Below are positions 19,557-27,763 of a stretch of 64,000 nt of DNA, in pieces. The notes beneath the pieces are model-generated. The model had not been told where the DNA came from, did not search any database, and saw nothing but the letters and a program-made list of their open reading frames with translations. Source of the stretch: CALOCV01 sp942491955 (lineage in GTDB: Bacteria; Chlamydiota; Chlamydiia; Chlamydiales; CALOCV01); assembly GCA_942491955.1 (NCBI GenBank), contig CALOCV010000044.1, forward strand, positions 1-64,000, written 5' to 3'. Position numbers and translations under genes: made by a program. How positions within the stretch are numbered: position 1 is the stretch's first letter; each line of letters opens with the position of its first letter.

Positions 19557-20177
19557 GGTCCTATTCTTAAATGATCTCCTTTTTTTTTAAAGGTTTTTAT
19601 CGGATTTGTTTTTTTCTGATCGCAGGATTCCTAAAACCACCACAAAGCTACACACAAGATGATTGAAGTTTTGGGCCGACTGGATAGAAATGATTCGTTT
19701 TAGCCCGGATGGTTTTTCAACGATAGAACGATGTAACGATATGAACGATAAAAAACAATCCTAGGCAGATTCTATAGCTTTCTACGACGAAAATTTACAA
19801 GCAAGCCAACTGGAAGTCCGGACACCTTCAGGTAATTGTTTGGCTATAAATCAGAGTGAGGGAGCTCCTTTTCTTTTTTATCGTTCCAGCAACTCCCGCT
19901 ATTTTTTTTGCATTCGTCCTTAAAGGTTTACACCACAGAGCTCACAGAGAACACAGAGAAAAAGAAAAAACTCATGATTTCGCACGAAGATTTTCTCTAT
20001 TTCTTTACGCATTTTCCCCTCTGTGCCCTCTGTGAGCTCTGTGGTAGACATTAATGGCGGGAATTGCTGTTATCGTTCATCTCGCTCCTTCTTGTGTTGT
20101 ATTTTGAGTATTTCTCCCTCTCGATCATCTAAAAAATTCATGTGACATACGATACGACATAAAATATTTAGTAAAAA
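19557..20177. other. Intergenic region without a gene
   Basis: About 620 bp between the lipoprotein gene and the sulfate-activation gene. Apart from the CCACAGAG inverted-repeat element at 19932–20045 I see no reading frame with protein-like composition, no tRNA-like cloverleaf and no convincing promoter. The AT-rich start (19575–19620) may hold the promoter of the lipoprotein–resB–ccsA operon. Confidence 0.5.
19932..20045. repeat. CCACAGAG inverted-repeat element, non-coding copy
   Basis: The 114-bp unit begins ACCACAGAGCTCACAGAG (19932–19949) and ends with its exact reverse complement (20028–20045). The same end sequence borders the GxxExxY gene at 27277–27763. This short form contains only about 80 bp of spacer and no gene, so it looks like a deletion derivative of that cassette. 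Confidence 0.85.
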
Positions 20178-21923
20178 TCAAAATTTTGACTCACGATCGG
20201 TATAGATGTAGTTTTCGTTTTGGAGGAAGGCGATGATGGTATGGGCGGCGGATTCTATGGAGTGTTCAGAGGTATCGATGATGAGGTCGGGGTTTTGCGG
20301 GATTTCGTAAGGGTCGTCGATGCCGGTGAAGTTGGGGATTTCTCCTCGGCGGGCTTTGGCGTAGAGGCCTTTGACATCGCGTTCTTCGCAGATTTCAAGG
20401 GGTGTCGAGAGGTAGATTTCTACATATTTTCCTTGGGGGGCGATATATTCTCGGACCGAGTTTCGATCGCTTTCGTAAGGGGCGATGAGGGAACAGATAG
20501 CGAGGCCGCCATTTTTGGTGATTTCGCTGGCGACGAAGCCGACGCGGCGAACGTTGAGGGAGCGATCGTTAGCGGAGAAGCCTAGATCGGGGCTAAGGTT
20601 TTTTCGGATGACATCGCCATCGAGGAGGGTGATTTTTCGGTATTGGATTTCTGAGAGGATGGTGCTAAGGGCTTTTGCGAGGGTTGATTTTCCTGCTCCG
20701 GAGAGTCCGGTGAAGAAGAGGGTGATGCCCTGTTTGGTAAGGGGTGGATGGGCCATGCGTAGTTCTTCGATGACTTCTGGGTAGGAGAGGAACTCGGGGA
20801 TGTCTAATCCCAGGAGGAGTCGACGGCGTAGTTCTGTCCCTGAAATTTTAAGTACTGTCATATGGGGTTCAATTTCCGTGACGGGGAGGTAGGCATCGAG
20901 TTCTTTGACGAAGACGATTTCGGGGAGGAGGACGGGTTCGATACCGATTTCTTGAGCGTATTGTTTCATGAGGTCTTGTGCGGCGTAGGGGTGGTAGAAG
21001 GGGATCCCTTGGCTGTCGTTACCAGGTCCTGCGTGGTCTCTTCCGATAATGAAGTGGGTACATCCGTAGTTTTTTCGGATGATGGCGTGCCAGAGAGCCT
21101 CTTTTGGGCCTGCCATTCGCATGGCGAGGGGGAGGACGCAGAGTGTGGTATCTTCTTCCGGAAAGTAGTTTAAGACTTTCCGGTAGCAGCGGACGCGGGT
21201 GTAGGGGTCGATATCTCCAAGTTTTGTTTTGCCGACGATGGGGCTGATGAGGAGATGGGCTCCGGTATATTTAGCAGCGAGTTGAGTGAGGGCGACGTGG
21301 GCTTTATGCATGGGGTTACGCGTTTGGAAGGCGACGATTTTGTCGATCCCGTGTTCTTGGAAAAAAGAGCGAAGTTCTTGGGGTGTTTTGCGAAGATCGG
21401 TGAAATCGTAATGGGAGGGGTGTTGGATGGGGGTGATGGGGCCCCCGATGTAGACGGCACGACTTTTTTCAAAGAGGTAGGCAACGCCTGGGTGGGTCGT
21501 GTCTGTGGTGCCATAAACATGTTGTGCCTCTTCGGTTTTGTCGGGGGTCCAGATATCAGTGATATGGAGGGTAGCTAGGGAGATGCCATCTTCATTTTGT
21601 AGATCGATATCATCGCCGATATGGAGTTGGGAGGCGATTTCTTGGTCGATATCTAAGGTGATCGGGATGGGCCAGAGGGTGCCATCGGTAAGGCGCATGG
21701 ATTTGACAACGCTTTCATAATCTTCTTGGCCCAAAAATCCTTTAAGGGGGTAGAATCCCTCTACCAACAGCATTTCAAGATCGCAGAGTTGTCGATCTGT
21801 TAGGGTAAGAGTGGTAGCAAAAATATGTAGGGGCAACAAGCAAAGCAAAGACCATAGCAAACAAAAAGATATTGCTTTTGTGATGCATCTGTTTTTGGGG
21901 TGATTGTTGTTTTGTGTCATCAT
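20178..21923 (-). CDS. Bifunctional ATP sulfurylase / APS kinase with an N-terminal hydrophobic segment
   Basis: A 581-residue fusion that would turn sulfate and ATP into PAPS. The N-terminal sulfurylase part has QTRNPMHKAH (nucleotide site, ~residue 201) and the GRDHAGPG motif (~293). The C-terminal kinase part has the P-loop FTGLSGAGKS (~407) and the APS-kinase tail GIDDPYEIPQNPDLIIDT. Unusually, residues ~15–36 (AISFCLLWSLLCLLPLHIFA) form a strong signal peptide or membrane anchor after a basic stretch, in front of the normal sulfurylase start LTDRQLCDLEMLL. No other cysteine-synthesis gene is nearby. The catalytic motifs look intact. Confidence 0.88.
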   Translation of the reverse strand: MMTQNNNHPKNRCITKAISFCLLWSLLCLLPLHIFATTLTLTDRQLCDLEMLLVEGFYPLKGFLGQEDYESVVKSMRLTDGTLWPIPITLDIDQEIASQLHIGDDIDLQNEDGISLATLHITDIWTPDKTEEAQHVYGTTDTTHPGVAYLFEKSRAVYIGGPITPIQHPSHYDFTDLRKTPQELRSFFQEHGIDKIVAFQTRNPMHKAHVALTQLAAKYTGAHLLISPIVGKTKLGDIDPYTRVRCYRKVLNYFPEEDTTLCVLPLAMRMAGPKEALWHAIIRKNYGCTHFIIGRDHAGPGNDSQGIPFYHPYAAQDLMKQYAQEIGIEPVLLPEIVFVKELDAYLPVTEIEPHMTVLKISGTELRRRLLLGLDIPEFLSYPEVIEELRMAHPPLTKQGITLFFTGLSGAGKSTLAKALSTILSEIQYRKITLLDGDVIRKNLSPDLGFSANDRSLNVRRVGFVASEITKNGGLAICSLIAPYESDRNSVREYIAPQGKYVEIYLSTPLEICEERDVKGLYAKARRGEIPNFTGIDDPYEIPQNPDLIIDTSEHSIESAAHTIIAFLQNENYIYTDRESKF

Positions 21924-21968
21924 GTTCCATCCTTATTTTTGCATTAACCAAAAAAGGTGACTATAGTA

Positions 21969-22160
21969 GCGTATGCACAAAAAAGCCAAGTATTTTTAGC
22001 ACTGGAGATCGATGAAGAAAGCCCTGCTCACATCCCTCTTTTGCGATGGGGAAAACCTGAGGACCATGCTTACGCCGCCCTCTTTCTTGCTTCAGAAGAG
22101 TCGTCCTGGATGAGGGGACAAGTGATCGTGATCGATGGAGGTCAATCTCTTGCACTCTGA
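21969..22160 (+). pseudogene. Short-chain dehydrogenase (FabG-like), C-terminal remnant
   Basis: The last ~40 residues, IPLLRWGKPEDHAYAALFLASEE then MRGQVIVIDGGQSL, are the universal C-terminal signature of SDR reductases. The Rossmann domain and the YxxxK catalytic region are absent upstream. The remnant converges on, and overlaps by 19 bp, the amidase gene at 22142. It is probably a leftover of a gene deleted when neighbouring segments were rearranged. Confidence 0.75.
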
Positions 22161-23236
22161 AGCGGTTGTAAATTGGAAGACACGTCAATACTCGTAGGCG
22201 TTTTTTTCGTGTTTGCACTGTAGATGGTCTTTGCGTTGGGGTTGAATTGCTTCAGGTCAACGAACTGGATTGCTTGATCTTGGTAGGTTTTGAAAAAATA
22301 ACGCATCGATTGCGGATCTTTCACGGATGTGAGCATGGTGTAATCGTAGCCGGTACCTGTTTTCTCTTCTTCTCGAACGACACCAAAGGGGATGTCAAAC
22401 TGATTGAGGATGTGAAAAGCTTGGTAGACCGATTCTTCTGCATTCTTTGAGGGGATAGCTGTAGAAGAGAATATGGCTGAACGAACAAACCGCGATGGGG
22501 GAGTGAAGTCTCCGGGGAGACCCACCATACCTGAACCTTGTCCAAAGGGAGTCAAGGTGACCCCTCTCACGTCGGTTGGAGCGACGTTGTAAGGGGATAA
22601 ATTGATGAAATTGGTCAAGTTCGTCATGTGCCAATCAAAGGTAGGAGAGTTAGTGAAAGCGCCAATCTTGTTGTCATAGGTCACTAATGTTTCATCAATG
22701 GGTTCAATGACAAGGCTGTTTCCCGATTGGTCGTAAACGATGTAGTGGAAAGGAGGAGGAGTCGGTCCCCACCCTTCACTCACTGTTGGGGCGATCACAA
22801 CGGAAGGGAGAGCTTCTTTGACTTCGTCAAGGGTGGCGAATTGTGTTAGGATCCAGTGGGGAAATTCGACAGGGGATAGCGCCTTGCTTTGATTCTCTTT
22901 TGTGATCGGTGTGTATTCGGCATATCCAGGAAAATAAAAAGCAGCTGCAACAAGCCCTTTCTCATTCATACCATCCATTAAGACGGGCTCATCAAAACAA
23001 TAAACGCCGGCAGCGTTATATTTTGACGTATAGGTTAATCCTTCTCCAAGAGGGGTTTTTCCAGTAAAGCGATAATTTCTTGGAATAACGGCCGTGCGCA
23101 TTTCAATGGGTGTGCCAAATTCGACGGTCCTCCCTGTGATGACAGAACCATCAGATGCGGTTAAACGCATCCCCGTACAGGCGATCAATTCACAAGAGAT
23201 GAATAAAAAATTAAGAAAAAAAAGGTAATATTGCAT
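22142..23236 (-). CDS. Exported choloylglycine hydrolase / penicillin V acylase-like amidase
   Basis: A 364-residue Ntn-hydrolase. A signal sequence (MQYYLFFLNFLFISCELIA) precedes Cys20 in ACTGMRL, which is the expected N-terminal nucleophile once the leader is cut. Other family blocks are GRTVEFG, DGMNEKGLVAAAFYFPG, WILTQFATLDEVKEAL, TNSPTFDWHMTNL and the late FFKTYQDQ region. The family cleaves linear C–N amide bonds in bile salts, penicillin V or acyl-homoserine lactones. The substrate here cannot be told from sequence. Export suggests action in the periplasm or host vacuole. Confidence 0.85.
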   Translation of the reverse strand: MQYYLFFLNFLFISCELIACTGMRLTASDGSVITGRTVEFGTPIEMRTAVIPRNYRFTGKTPLGEGLTYTSKYNAAGVYCFDEPVLMDGMNEKGLVAAAFYFPGYAEYTPITKENQSKALSPVEFPHWILTQFATLDEVKEALPSVVIAPTVSEGWGPTPPPFHYIVYDQSGNSLVIEPIDETLVTYDNKIGAFTNSPTFDWHMTNLTNFINLSPYNVAPTDVRGVTLTPFGQGSGMVGLPGDFTPPSRFVRSAIFSSTAIPSKNAEESVYQAFHILNQFDIPFGVVREEEKTGTGYDYTMLTSVKDPQSMRYFFKTYQDQAIQFVDLKQFNPNAKTIYSANTKKTPTSIDVSSNLQPLQSARD

Positions 23237-23267
23237 CTATACATGTCTCCGATGGGGAAAATAACCT

Positions 23268-23903
23268 CTAACCTCGAATGGTTCGATAGGTCTCTTCCAC
23301 TTGGTTAAGTGAAGAAATACAACAATTGAGATCTTTAAGCAACCCTGTGGAAAGATCGTATACCCATCCATGTACAAAGAGTGGTTTTTTAGTGGCCCAT
23401 GCATTTTGCACAATGGTCGTGTGACAAACATTCATCACTTGATAGAGGACATTGAATTCAACAAGGCGTTGATATCGTTGATCGGTATCGGAAATGGCAT
23501 CCAGTTCCTCTTTCTCTCTGGAATAGACATCTCTTACATGGCGAAGCCAATTATCGACAAGACCAAATTGTGTCGTTTTCATAGCAGCAGCGATGCCCCC
23601 ACATCCGTAGTGACCACAAACAATGATGTGTTCGATATGGAGATAATCAATAGCATATTGAAGAACAGAGAGACAATTGAAGTCGGTGTGAGGGACAATA
23701 TTGGCCACATTGCGGTGAACAAAGAGTTCTCCCGGCTCTAGATTAAGAATTTCATTCGCAGGGATGCGGCTATCTGAGCACCCAATCCATAGGTATTTAG
23801 GGGTTTGCTTTTTCGAAAGAGAGGCAAAAACATCGGGATCTTTATTCTTTTTTGCTTCTGCCCAATCTCGATTATTTTCAAAAAGGTGTTTTAATTTTCG
23901 CAC
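23268..23903 (-). CDS. Beta-class carbonic anhydrase (cytoplasmic)
   Basis: A 211-residue enzyme that interconverts CO2 and bicarbonate. Zinc ligands and the catalytic dyad are intact: GCSDSR (Cys42, Asp44, Arg46) and CGHYGCGG (His98, Cys101). HRNVANIV and the C-terminal VHGWVYDLSTG block are also typical. No signal peptide. A second, exported and altered homologue is encoded at 42629. The start ATG at 23903 fits the family N-terminus LFENNRDWA. Confidence 0.93.
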   Translation of the reverse strand: MRKLKHLFENNRDWAEAKKNKDPDVFASLSKKQTPKYLWIGCSDSRIPANEILNLEPGELFVHRNVANIVPHTDFNCLSVLQYAIDYLHIEHIIVCGHYGCGGIAAAMKTTQFGLVDNWLRHVRDVYSREKEELDAISDTDQRYQRLVEFNVLYQVMNVCHTTIVQNAWATKKPLFVHGWVYDLSTGLLKDLNCCISSLNQVEETYRTIRG

Positions 23904-24183
23904 AAGATCTCCTCAATTAGGGCGTGTCATCAATCGTCTAAAATGGCATCTCATGGTATTTGATTTGACGATAAATTGCGCATTGTACCATTTATCAGAA
24001 ATAACCTTGAAAATTTCTCTAGCTTGGTGGCGATTTTTTGACCGATCCTTTCTCACTCATATGAGGTTGGAATCCCCAACAAATTGAAGAAGCTCTACTT
24101 ATTTCAGATCAGGTCGTAATGATTCATTTGTGAATGGAATGGGAAATCCTACATTCCTAGACCTTGCACTCTATTTTCATGAA

Positions 24184-24207
24184 TAGACTTCTTTCGAAAG
24201 AAGTCTA
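24184..24207. repeat. TAGACTTCTTTCGAAA palindromic repeat
   Basis: A perfect 24-bp palindrome made from two head-to-head copies of TAGACTTCTTTCGAAA-type sequence. Single copies occur at 27115–27130, just after the ankyrin gene, and, reversed, at 53232–53246, upstream of the giant gene. The two copies at 24184 and 27115 flank the ankyrin gene. They may be ends of a lost mobile element. Confidence 0.7.
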
Positions 24208-24513
24208 ATGACGTGCAACCAACCCTTTCAGGAATGGGATGAGATATTTGAAAGCAAGTCGATAGGCAAAGATAATTGACGTTAATCATGCTGCTATTCT
24301 TTGCGAAATAACCCCTTCTTTGACTTGCGACACCACCTTCAGCCTCTCTGTTTCCTTGGTCGTCATATTGATTACCTCCTCCACTTCAGCAACCTCCTTT
24401 GCTATAGATTGCGTATGACATACCAGGAAATTTCTATGTTGGCCATGATGCGGAAATTTCTACTTTGCTCCCACAATAGTGAAGAAAAATATGTAAAAAA
24501 ATCAAATTTCGTG

Positions 24514-24539
24514 TATAATAATTTTCTCTATTTAGAGGA
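24514..24539 (+). promoter_or_regulatory. Promoter −10 and ribosome-binding site of the ankyrin gene
   Basis: A consensus TATAAT lies at 24514–24519. The hexamer 17 bp upstream (ATGTAA) is a weak −35. A ribosome-binding site AGAGGA at 24534–24539 stands 5 bp before the ATG at 24545, which fixes the start. Confidence 0.55.
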
Positions 24540-24544
24540 AATTC

Positions 24545-27109
24545 ATGAATACTGGCGATATAACCCAATTAGAAGCTCTAAAAAATTCAAAAAATTGCTT
24601 TTTAAAAGTTGAAGAAGAAGGATTACATCAACGTCTCAAAGCGGTAAAAAAGGGGTGGTTTGGACGTCTCTGGATGTGGATCGGCTTTAGTTCAGCCTCC
24701 ATGAGCAAAGTCGCCGAATATATCCGAAAAAATCAACAATCTCTAGCTCCAAGCCAAGAATGGTCCCTTCTACAATCAAAAATGGAACGCTATGCTACCA
24801 AGCATTTTTACACAAAAAAAATTAGAGTTGCTATTGAAATTTTAAAAGACAAAAACCCGACAAAGCCACACCAAACCCCAATAGAAGAACCTCATTCCGA
24901 TCCAAATACGACTCCACCTCCACTTGACTCAGACTCCAAATGGTCTTCATCTCCATCCAAACCCAATGTCTTCGAAGAGAAAACCGAGGAATATTGTGAA
25001 AAAATTCGCAAAAACCCCTACTATACCGCCAATCAAAAGATCCTGCCTCGCGAGGAAGAGATCCTAAGTGCTGTTCAAAACCGCAACAAGCAATGCATCA
25101 TTACTATTCTGAAAGAGATATGCCCTCACCTGGCTGAATCCGACCGATCTCAAAAAGCAGACCATTGGATTCAATATCCAGATGCAGCACCTCTAAACAT
25201 TGCGATGGAGCGCCTCAATCCCCTGCAATGGGCTGTTGTTCAAGAAAATAAAGCGGATGTCGAAAAGATTTTACAAGACCCCTATTTCTCTTCCCATAGC
25301 GCTTCTCCTGATGTCTTGTCACTCGCCCTCCAGATGCAAAACGATGAATTATTTGGCATCCTGCTCAAGGATCCACAAATCAATATTCGATATGACATAC
25401 ACGATAAAACCATTTTCTCTTTGATTGCTCAAGAAACGAATTCTGTAATGAGGGAAAATTTCTTTTCAAAACTATTCGATTCAAAACGAGTTTTATGGAA
25501 TCAACGCGATCGTTGCGACAATAAAACGCCTTTTGATCATGCCAAAAAGACCTTGCAAAACCAAAATTCTGTCTTTCCTCAGATTGAAGAGTGGATGAAA
25601 AAAAATTGTGACGATAATCTGAATTCAAAAAATGTCTTCGATAAAGCCATCTCGGATAGCGATTCACTAGAAGTCGCCAACTTGATCTCTCAGGGATACG
25701 ACGTGAACTTGCCGAATACAAACGGCATAACCCCTTTAATGACAGCAATAACAAAATCGCGCCTCACCATTGCAAAAAAGCTTCTCGAAGCAGGCGCAAA
25801 TCCCAATGCCCTGAACTCTACAACTCTCTACACCTCTTTTACACTGGCCATATACCGGATGAACCAAAAAACAGATGACTCCGTATCCTGGGATGAGCTC
25901 ATTCTATCGATGCTAAATGATTATCAAGCACGGGTTGATATGCCTGTTGGAAAACACGCCACAACAGGAGATTGCGTATTGGTTCGTCGTAATCCCAGTG
26001 ATCCAATTTTTCAAGCCGTTCGATCAAAAGATCGCGCTTTCGTTGAATACTATCAACTCACCCGCACACTGGCGACTCTTTTTGGCGATAAAATCTACGT
26101 CTCTCTTGACTTACCCACCCACCAAATCGCTCAAAATGGTGGCAATTTTGATCTGGATCTTTACGCAATGCTAAATGTAATTCTAAAAGAATTTATCGAA
26201 AGTGATCATTGCCAAAATAAACTCTCCACCCCAATCCGACAACAATTGTTGCATTGCATGGAGACTGCAGAAAAATTATCCGCAAATCATTATAGCAATG
26301 AAGAAATCAATGCAAATTATGTAATGATATGCGACCCAAAGAATACATCTCCGATACCCATCCCAACGGGATGGAGTCGTCACGCCACGGCGTTCTGTCG
26401 CATTGCCTACCTCACCAACGAAACCTACTATTTCCTCGGCAATCGAGGTGACCGCTCAAAAGGCCAAATTCCAGGTCTACGGTTATACAAAAACTCACTT
26501 TCAGAAAGGGATGTTGGGTCATTATTAAACAATGAGGCTCAAGATCACTTTGAAAAGTTGACAGAAAATTCGATTTGGAAAAAAGAAATTCCCACCCAAA
26601 AAGTAGGGAATTGCGTGTGGGCAAGTTCTTACAAAATGAATCTCATTGCAGCGGGAATGGGATTATTGTTAGCTGGAAAAGATTTGGAGAGTGAGCAAAA
26701 ACTCAATGAGTGCTACGAGATCATGGCGACATTCGCAAGCAACTTTCATTTATTCGTTTGTGAACAGTTGATCGATCGTTTACTGGATCAATACAACCCC
26801 GAAGGAGATTTGCGAAGGAGAGGGTTCCCTGAACTTGAATCATTCGCTCTAGAATTGTGGAAATTATCGAATAAATACCGTCAATCGACAAAACCTCAAG
26901 CGAAAAAGAAAGCAGAACAGGCGAAAAAACTGTGTGATAAAATTCTATTGAGCGGCCTCCCTTTGAGAGATCCCGGAACGACTTATGCAGAATCAGGCTG
27001 GAACGAGTATGTTACAACGATCATTGGCAAAACACCAGATGAAATCTACGAGTTTTGTATTAAGCTTGGCATCCACAATTTCATACGTTTCTTTCGTGAA
27101 CTCAAATAA
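24545..27109 (+). CDS. Ankyrin-repeat protein with a possible C-terminal cysteine-hydrolase domain
   Basis: An 854-residue protein. Residues ~1–105 are helical. Residues ~110–140 are a proline-rich linker. Ankyrin-type repeats follow from about 210 to 430 (NPLQWAVVQENKADVEKILQ and NGITPLMTAITKSRLTIAKK are the clearest). The C-terminal half is not a known repeat. It holds RHATAFCRIAYL (His ~613), then YYFLGNRGD, then TQKVGNCVWASS (Cys ~689). A His–Asn/Asp–Gln–Cys order with this spacing resembles CE-clan proteases and acetyltransferases such as the YopJ and ChlaDub types, but the resemblance is weak. It lacks a signal peptide. A type III-secreted effector is plausible. Confidence 0.75.
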   Translation: MNTGDITQLEALKNSKNCFLKVEEEGLHQRLKAVKKGWFGRLWMWIGFSSASMSKVAEYIRKNQQSLAPSQEWSLLQSKMERYATKHFYTKKIRVAIEILKDKNPTKPHQTPIEEPHSDPNTTPPPLDSDSKWSSSPSKPNVFEEKTEEYCEKIRKNPYYTANQKILPREEEILSAVQNRNKQCIITILKEICPHLAESDRSQKADHWIQYPDAAPLNIAMERLNPLQWAVVQENKADVEKILQDPYFSSHSASPDVLSLALQMQNDELFGILLKDPQINIRYDIHDKTIFSLIAQETNSVMRENFFSKLFDSKRVLWNQRDRCDNKTPFDHAKKTLQNQNSVFPQIEEWMKKNCDDNLNSKNVFDKAISDSDSLEVANLISQGYDVNLPNTNGITPLMTAITKSRLTIAKKLLEAGANPNALNSTTLYTSFTLAIYRMNQKTDDSVSWDELILSMLNDYQARVDMPVGKHATTGDCVLVRRNPSDPIFQAVRSKDRAFVEYYQLTRTLATLFGDKIYVSLDLPTHQIAQNGGNFDLDLYAMLNVILKEFIESDHCQNKLSTPIRQQLLHCMETAEKLSANHYSNEEINANYVMICDPKNTSPIPIPTGWSRHATAFCRIAYLTNETYYFLGNRGDRSKGQIPGLRLYKNSLSERDVGSLLNNEAQDHFEKLTENSIWKKEIPTQKVGNCVWASSYKMNLIAAGMGLLLAGKDLESEQKLNECYEIMATFASNFHLFVCEQLIDRLLDQYNPEGDLRRRGFPELESFALELWKLSNKYRQSTKPQAKKKAEQAKKLCDKILLSGLPLRDPGTTYAESGWNEYVTTIIGKTPDEIYEFCIKLGIHNFIRFFRELK

Positions 27110-27138
27110 AACATTAGACTTCTTTCGAAACTGCAATC

Positions 27139-27182
27139 CCGTGCCTCTGCCTCTGCCTGTGCCCGTGCCTCTGCCCGCCCTT
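27139..27182. repeat. Short CCTCTG/CCTGTG/CCCGTG hexamer tract
   Basis: About 44 bp of degenerate six-base repeats (GTGCCTCTGCCTCTGCCTGT, then GCCCGTGCCTCTGCCCG) directly after the TAGACTTCTTTCGAAA copy that follows the ankyrin gene. It is far richer in G+C than its surroundings. No function is apparent. Slippage-prone repeats like this vary between strains. Confidence 0.6.
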
Positions 27183-27276
27183 TCCCGATTAAACTTTAAA
27201 AGAAATTAATTGGACTTATTTCTAAGAGCCTGTTCAGAATCTTTTTAATAAATAAATTTCAATCGATAATAATAAA

Positions 27277-27763
27277 AAACTACCACAGAGCCCACAGAGG
27301 ACACAGAGAGGGTTTTATATCTTCATTCTGCGAATGCCTTCTACTAGTCGTTTTACATTAAAATTAATAAGTAATCCTCGAGTGCAGGCTCCATAGAGCC
27401 GTAAATATGACAATAGTTGTGCTTCATGTATTGGCGCTATTCCGTTCACCGATTTAATTTCTATGATTACTTGATCCTCTACAACCATATCAAGACGATA
27501 GCCACAATCCAACATGACATCTTTATAAAAGATGGGTAGAGGTTGTTGTGCTTCAACTTTCAACTTCCTTAGCCTTAATTCATAAATAAGACAAGCTTCA
27601 TAGGCTGATTCAAGCAGTCCTGGCCCCAGGGCACGATGTACATCGACAGCAGCCCCTATGATCGCACCTGTTAAAGGATCAGTTTCCTGTCCTTCAGATA
27701 CTTCAGAAACCAAATAATTAATAAAAAACCTCTCTGTGTTCTCTGTGGACTCTGTGGTAGTTT
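27277..27763. mobile_element. GxxExxY cassette bounded by CCACAGAG inverted repeats, nested in the IS
   Basis: The outer ends are AAACTACCACAG (27277–27288) and CTGTGGTAGTTT (27752–27763), exact reverse complements. Both continue inward with further CACAGAG/CTCTGTG copies. The cassette holds a single gene (27315–27713) and lies inside the insertion sequence, touching the transposase stop codon. A related empty unit is at 19932–20045. No transposase is encoded by the cassette itself. Confidence 0.8.
27315..27713 (-). CDS. GxxExxY family protein
   Basis: A 132-residue protein of the GxxExxY family, named for the block GPGLLESAYE (residues ~32–41). Other conserved parts are DCGYRLDMVVEDQVIIEIKSV, PIHEAQLLSYLRL and GLLINFNVKRL. 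The D...E.K pattern in the middle resembles the PD-(D/E)XK nuclease core. The function is unknown in the literature that I know. The gene is bordered by CCACAGAG repeats and nested in an IS5-type element. The start at 27713 gives a normal family length. Confidence 0.88.
   Translation of the reverse strand: MVSEVSEGQETDPLTGAIIGAAVDVHRALGPGLLESAYEACLIYELRLRKLKVEAQQPLPIFYKDVMLDCGYRLDMVVEDQVIIEIKSVNGIAPIHEAQLLSYLRLYGACTRGLLINFNVKRLVEGIRRMKI

Larger units (their letters stand above)
23904..24544. other. Intergenic region with repeat and promoter
   Basis: About 640 bp upstream of the ankyrin gene. It contains a 24-bp palindrome (24184–24207) and a likely −10 element for the ankyrin gene (24514). 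Scattered short frames on both strands have no recognisable product. The first 100 bp could be insertion-sequence debris, but I could not match it to a family. Confidence 0.4.

Noticed and set aside
23764..24087. Plus-strand frame over the carbonic anhydrase start
   Set aside because: Half of it is antisense to a well-supported enzyme. The remainder resembled insertion-sequence debris, but no transposase motif could be made out.
24301..24612. Small plus-strand frame just before the ankyrin gene
   Set aside because: It overlaps the ankyrin start in another frame; the −10 element and AGAGGA site fit the ATG at 24545.
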